Source of the DNA: JAFGJQ01 sp964586145 | GTDB taxonomy: Bacteria > Planctomycetota > Phycisphaerae > UBA1845 | Direction of reading: 5' to 3' | Assembly: GCA_964586145.1 (NCBI GenBank) | Contig: CAZPHH010000005.1 | Location: 28,817-92,816 of the forward strand | DNA length: 64,000 nt | Shown here: positions 60,649 to 64,000 of the stretch, piece after piece | Numbering within the stretch: position 1 is the stretch's first letter | How the letters are laid out: each line of letters starts with the position of its first letter | Notes under the pieces: generated by a model | What the model saw: the letters and a program-made list of their open reading frames with translations, nothing else | What the model was told of the DNA's origin: nothing | Databases searched by the model: none | Made by a program: the position numbers and the translations under genes

Positions 60649-63600
60649 ATGTCGAACTCGATTGGATCGCGTGCAATCGTTGCGTGGATGGTGTTTCTCT
60701 CGGCGGCGGGTGTGGCCATCGCCACGCCGGAGTTTGTCGAGCATTTTCCGAGTAGTTCCGTGTACGGCGAGCCCGCGGGCACGACGATGCGAAGTCCGGA
60801 AGCGCCGCAGCCGGGGCAGTCCATCGACATCTGGGCCCGCATCGGGTTCTCCTTCTACTACACGAACGTCGCGGTCTACTACACGACCGACGGCTCGGCG
60901 CCGCAGGGCGCGTTCGGCACGCCGTCGGGCACCACGTCCGTCGCCGCCGATGGCAACTGGGTCCGCAACGACGCGCCGCCGAACAACACCGTGGATTGGT
61001 GGCGAACCACGCTGCCCGCGGGCGTGCAGTCGTCCGGCGTTACGGTGCGATACAAGGTGGGCGCCTGGCACAGCGGCGGCGGGATAGAAGCCTTTGCCAA
61101 CAACACCGGCTGCGCCGACGGCACCTGTGACGACCCCGCCGGCACGCCGGCCCTATTCACCTACACGGTGGGCGGCACGGCCGCCCTGCCCTGGCCCGGC
61201 GCCGGCGCCGGCTCGGCCACGCCCCAGGAGGGCTACCCGGACGTGGCCTTCTGGAAGGAAGAGGGCGTCGTCGGCAACAACTACATCAACGTGATGCTCG
61301 ACCAGAACGGCACGGTCTACGACGTATACTATCCGTCCGCCGGCTGCGTCTTCGGCATGGGCACGAAGAACGAGGGATACGTCGACGGGCTGGACACGTT
61401 TCCGCCCGGCCTGCCCCCGGGATACCGCGGTCAGATGAACCTGAACCAGGCCATGGGCGGCATCCGCGTGGACGGGATGACGTACTGGCTGAGCAACCCC
61501 GACGGCGCCGGATACAGCAACGTGTCGCAGCAGTACGTGCCGGACACGAACGTCATCGAGACCTCCGCCACACTGACCGCCGCCGGCCACAACATCCTCG
61601 TCCAGCAGTACGACTTCTGCCCCAAGGGAATCGCGTTCCCCACGGATGACGGGGACAGCCCCAACCGCGGGATCTACGTCAAGCGATACCTGCTGACCAA
61701 CAACGGCGCCGAACCCAAGACCGCGGCCTTCTATTACTACGCCGACTACGCCCTGAACGGCGGCGACAGCTACGACAGCATGTTCGCCGACGCGGCCCGC
61801 GGGACCATGGTCGCCTACGACAACACCCAGCGCTGGACCAGCGCCAGCGGCGAATACAACCCCACCACCACCGGCGACTACGACAAGAACGTCTCCATCT
61901 ACCTCGCCACGGCCATGAAGCGGCTGGACACCGTGGGCGGAGCGGCCGGGACCCCCGCCACCGACTTCTGGAGCGACACCAGCAGCGACACCGACCGCGG
62001 CTGGATCGGCATTGAGGTGGAGTTGCCGGTGGGGGTGACGAAGGAAATCAACGTCGCGTTTGTCGGCGGGTTTGACACCTTCGCCGGGGCGACCGGGACC
62101 TACGACTACCAGATGGACAACGCGATTGACTGGTTCCTGGCGGGAAACATGAGCGCCGCCCAGGCCGCGACGGAGAGCCACTGGACGGACTGGCTTGCCC
62201 AGGGCGTCGTCGTGGACACCCCGGATGACGCGTACAACGAGACGTTCAAACGCGGCCTGCTCGCCACGGCCCTGCACCTGGACGGCAGAAATGGCGGCAT
62301 CATCGCCGGAATGCACAACGGGGCGTACCCCTTCGTCTGGCCCCGGGACGGCGTGTGGGCAGCCGTCACGCTGGACCGCACCGGCCACACCGCCGAGGCC
62401 GCCGAGATCTACCGATACCTGCGCGACATCGCCTATCGGGCCGAGGAAGAGCCCGGCCGTAAGGGCTGGTGGTACCAGAAGTACACCACGGATGGCTACA
62501 TCGTCTGGAACGCACCGCAGGTGGACGAGACGTCGGTCTTCCCCTGGGGCGCGTACTACCACTACAACGTCACCGGGGACGTCCAGTTTCTCGCGGATCA
62601 CTACGTCACGGTGTACGAAGCGGCCCGGGCGTCCAGCGAGGACAGCACCGTGGACAGCCGGCTCTACTACAACGACACGTACCAGCTCATGTACTCCAAC
62701 AACCTCTGGGAAGACGCCTGGGGCGAGTTCCTTTACTCCAACGCATCCGTCGAGCGCGGCCTGCGCGACGCGGCGGCCATCGCGGACGTGATGGACCAGA
62801 ACGTCTGCCCCGGCGGGCCCGGCGCCTGCAACTACCACAACGACAAGGCCCTGTTCCTGGCCCGGGCAGACGCCATCCACAGCGGCCAGATCGGCCGACT
62901 CCTCTGGGACGGAGAAAACACCGACATCTCCCATTTGGGGCTCGTGTACCCGTTCAACGTGTTTGCCGCGGATGACCCGCTGGTGGCTCACCTCGTGGAT
63001 CGCATGAACGGCGTGGCCACCGACACCTTCGGAAACAACCACCCCATCATGAACTTCGCCTCGCACGGCGAGTGGGAGGGCCTGGTCAACCGGTACTGGG
63101 CTGACACGTACTGGCACAACTTCAGCGGGCCGAACCCCGACGGCAGCCCGTGGTTCCTGACCACCCTCTGGTACGGCTGCTACTACGCCCAGCGCCAGAA
63201 CCTGAACCCGGGCAAAGGAGACATCGACAACCACAAGTACCGCTTCGACCTGCTGCTCGACCGGCTGGGGCCGATCGGCCTGGGCGCGGAACAGATCGCG
63301 CCGTCCAACAGCCTGCTCTACCCCGGACAGATGGACTTCCTGCTCCAGGCCGCCTGGCCCAACGCCTGGGAGTCCATGTCGTTCCTGGTCGATGCCGTGA
63401 TGATGTTCCTGGACTATACGCCCGACGCGCCGGGCAACACGCTCCGCATCCGGCCCAAACTGCCCTCGGCCTGGTCCACCATGACGTTCGAGAACCTGAC
63501 CCTGGGCAGCCACCGGATCGACGTTACGTGTGCGGAAGACAACGCTTCTGCCGAACACACGTTCACGAACCGAACCGGCGCCGCCGTTGCGTATGACACG

Positions 63601-63897
63601 GTCCTTCGCATCCCGGCCGGCAGCACCCTTCTGGGCGTGCTGGAGAACAGCGTGGGCAAGGCGTACGACCACGACCCGGCCATCGGAGCGGTGTCCGTGG
63701 CCGGGGATCTGGCTACCGGCGCGGGGGCTGCCACCAACGTGGGAGTTTATCTCTACGCCGGATTCGCCGATTGCATGACGGGCCCGGACGCCGGCCCGCC
63801 CGCGGCCGGATGCGAGGTGTACGACATCGAGAACGACGGCGACGTGGATTTGGCCGACTTTGCTGAGTGGGGTCGAGCCCTGCACCCACTTCCCTGA
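60649..63897 (+). CDS. Secreted GH15-type glucoamylase/glucodextranase with dockerin-like end
   Basis: Protein of 1082 residues that would release glucose from alpha-glucans outside the cell. A signal peptide (IVAWMVFLSAAGVAIA) is followed by a beta-rich domain at about 25-190 that may bind carbohydrate, a beta-sandwich of the bacterial glucoamylase type (FWKEEGVVGNNYINVMLDQNG onward), and the alpha/alpha-barrel with FVWPRDGVWAAVTLD. PQVDETSVFPWGAYYHY contains a Glu that could be catalytic, and HGEWEGLVNRYW another. The end, DIENDGDVDLADFAEWG, is one dockerin-like calcium loop. AAGGA lies upstream of the ATG. It is divergent to glgP. Confidence 0.82.
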   Translation: MSNSIGSRAIVAWMVFLSAAGVAIATPEFVEHFPSSSVYGEPAGTTMRSPEAPQPGQSIDIWARIGFSFYYTNVAVYYTTDGSAPQGAFGTPSGTTSVAADGNWVRNDAPPNNTVDWWRTTLPAGVQSSGVTVRYKVGAWHSGGGIEAFANNTGCADGTCDDPAGTPALFTYTVGGTAALPWPGAGAGSATPQEGYPDVAFWKEEGVVGNNYINVMLDQNGTVYDVYYPSAGCVFGMGTKNEGYVDGLDTFPPGLPPGYRGQMNLNQAMGGIRVDGMTYWLSNPDGAGYSNVSQQYVPDTNVIETSATLTAAGHNILVQQYDFCPKGIAFPTDDGDSPNRGIYVKRYLLTNNGAEPKTAAFYYYADYALNGGDSYDSMFADAARGTMVAYDNTQRWTSASGEYNPTTTGDYDKNVSIYLATAMKRLDTVGGAAGTPATDFWSDTSSDTDRGWIGIEVELPVGVTKEINVAFVGGFDTFAGATGTYDYQMDNAIDWFLAGNMSAAQAATESHWTDWLAQGVVVDTPDDAYNETFKRGLLATALHLDGRNGGIIAGMHNGAYPFVWPRDGVWAAVTLDRTGHTAEAAEIYRYLRDIAYRAEEEPGRKGWWYQKYTTDGYIVWNAPQVDETSVFPWGAYYHYNVTGDVQFLADHYVTVYEAARASSEDSTVDSRLYYNDTYQLMYSNNLWEDAWGEFLYSNASVERGLRDAAAIADVMDQNVCPGGPGACNYHNDKALFLARADAIHSGQIGRLLWDGENTDISHLGLVYPFNVFAADDPLVAHLVDRMNGVATDTFGNNHPIMNFASHGEWEGLVNRYWADTYWHNFSGPNPDGSPWFLTTLWYGCYYAQRQNLNPGKGDIDNHKYRFDLLLDRLGPIGLGAEQIAPSNSLLYPGQMDFLLQAAWPNAWESMSFLVDAVMMFLDYTPDAPGNTLRIRPKLPSAWSTMTFENLTLGSHRIDVTCAEDNASAEHTFTNRTGAAVAYDTVLRIPAGSTLLGVLENSVGKAYDHDPAIGAVSVAGDLATGAGAATNVGVYLYAGFADCMTGPDAGPPAAGCEVYDIENDGDVDLADFAEWGRALHPLP

Positions 63898-63945
63898 AGG
63901 GCAGCGATCCTGTGGGACCGATCCTGTAGAACCAGCTTCTGAGCC

Positions 63946-64000
63946 GTGGGACCGGCTTGTCTTTGTGGGACCGGCTTGTCTTTGTGGGACCGGCTTGTCT
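63946..64000. repeat. Tandem 19-bp repeats running out of the window
   Basis: GTGGGACCGGCTTGTCTTT occurs at 63946-63964 and 63965-63983, and the first 17 bases again at 63984-64000. A diverged copy (TGTGGGACCGATCCTGTAG) starts near 63911. The array lies just after the glucoamylase gene and probably continues. There are no unique spacers, so it is not a CRISPR array. Confidence 0.85.

Noticed and set aside
61153..63885. A 910-codon minus-strand frame opposite the glucoamylase
   Set aside because: Val/Gly/His-rich shadow with no ribosome binding site or domain; the plus strand carries clear GH15 motifs.
63946..64000. CRISPR-like repeats
   Set aside because: The units are directly tandem with no unique spacers, and no cas gene is present.

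Overview
This is a GC-rich, gene-dense bacterial chromosome segment. Several signs point to a planctomycete, most likely of the Phycisphaerae type: an exosortase/EpsI locus with a PEP-CTERM protein, secreted proteins ending in dockerin-like DxDxDGxxDxxDF motifs, a GH172 (DUF2961) protein, a planctomycete-style tyrosine recombinase, an LTA-synthase-like phosphotransferase, and repeated GGGACGAA-type intergenic DNA. No rRNA, CRISPR array, intact insertion sequence or complete prophage is visible. Assignments rest on reading motifs by eye; no database search was run.

Layout. 1-5.8 kb is a cell-surface locus: a truncated GT39-type glycosyltransferase, then a promoter and the overlapping trio LTA-synthase-like enzyme / exosortase homologue / EpsI-like protein, facing a small PEP-CTERM protein. 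The exosortase homologue lacks the usual catalytic Cys. 6-11.2 kb holds single enzymes: a Tat-exported metallophosphoesterase, a GH3 NagZ-like hydrolase, a URO-D superfamily protein, a sulfotransferase and an alpha/beta-hydrolase lipoprotein. 11.3-20 kb holds a giant acyl-CoA dehydratase activase, nadD, a GH172 protein and a secreted PepF peptidase followed by a clear terminator. 20-31 kb has a remnant of a restriction/helicase subunit next to the overlapping minus-strand genes addB-addA-putA. 31-39 kb has a cyclophilin with a Pro-rich and acidic tail, trmJ-dprA, a 28-residue membrane peptide with a perfect ribosome binding site, an endonuclease III relative, a CPBP protease, a zinc alcohol dehydrogenase and a large secreted protein of unknown function.

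39-49.6 kb has rnpA, a Cys-rich lipoprotein, a TM2/zinc-ribbon protein, an orphan CheX, a DoxX-like protein, infA, a TPR/HEAT protein paired with a GEDN-repeat lipoprotein, cysC, a membrane protein behind a sigma54-type promoter, a YjbQ protein and a methyltransferase. 50-51.7 kb is a decayed integration site: tRNA-Ile(GAT), a hairpin, a 20-bp palindrome and an integrase whose C-terminal catalytic part is replaced by an oxidoreductase fragment. 51.7-64 kb has a zinc-ribbon/CPBP/HEAT fusion, a secreted double beta-propeller with calcium repeats and a dockerin-like end, glycogen phosphorylase, a divergent secreted GH15-type glucoamylase, and tandem 19-bp repeats running off the window.

Functional links. 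CysC makes PAPS, the donor the sulfotransferase would need. Glycogen phosphorylase and the exported glucoamylase both act on alpha-glucans. The exosortase, EpsI-like and PEP-CTERM proteins form a small self-contained surface-processing module. AddAB, DprA and the endonuclease III relative cover DNA repair and uptake. Well-formed TTGxxx-N16-18-TAnnnT promoters can be read before several operons.
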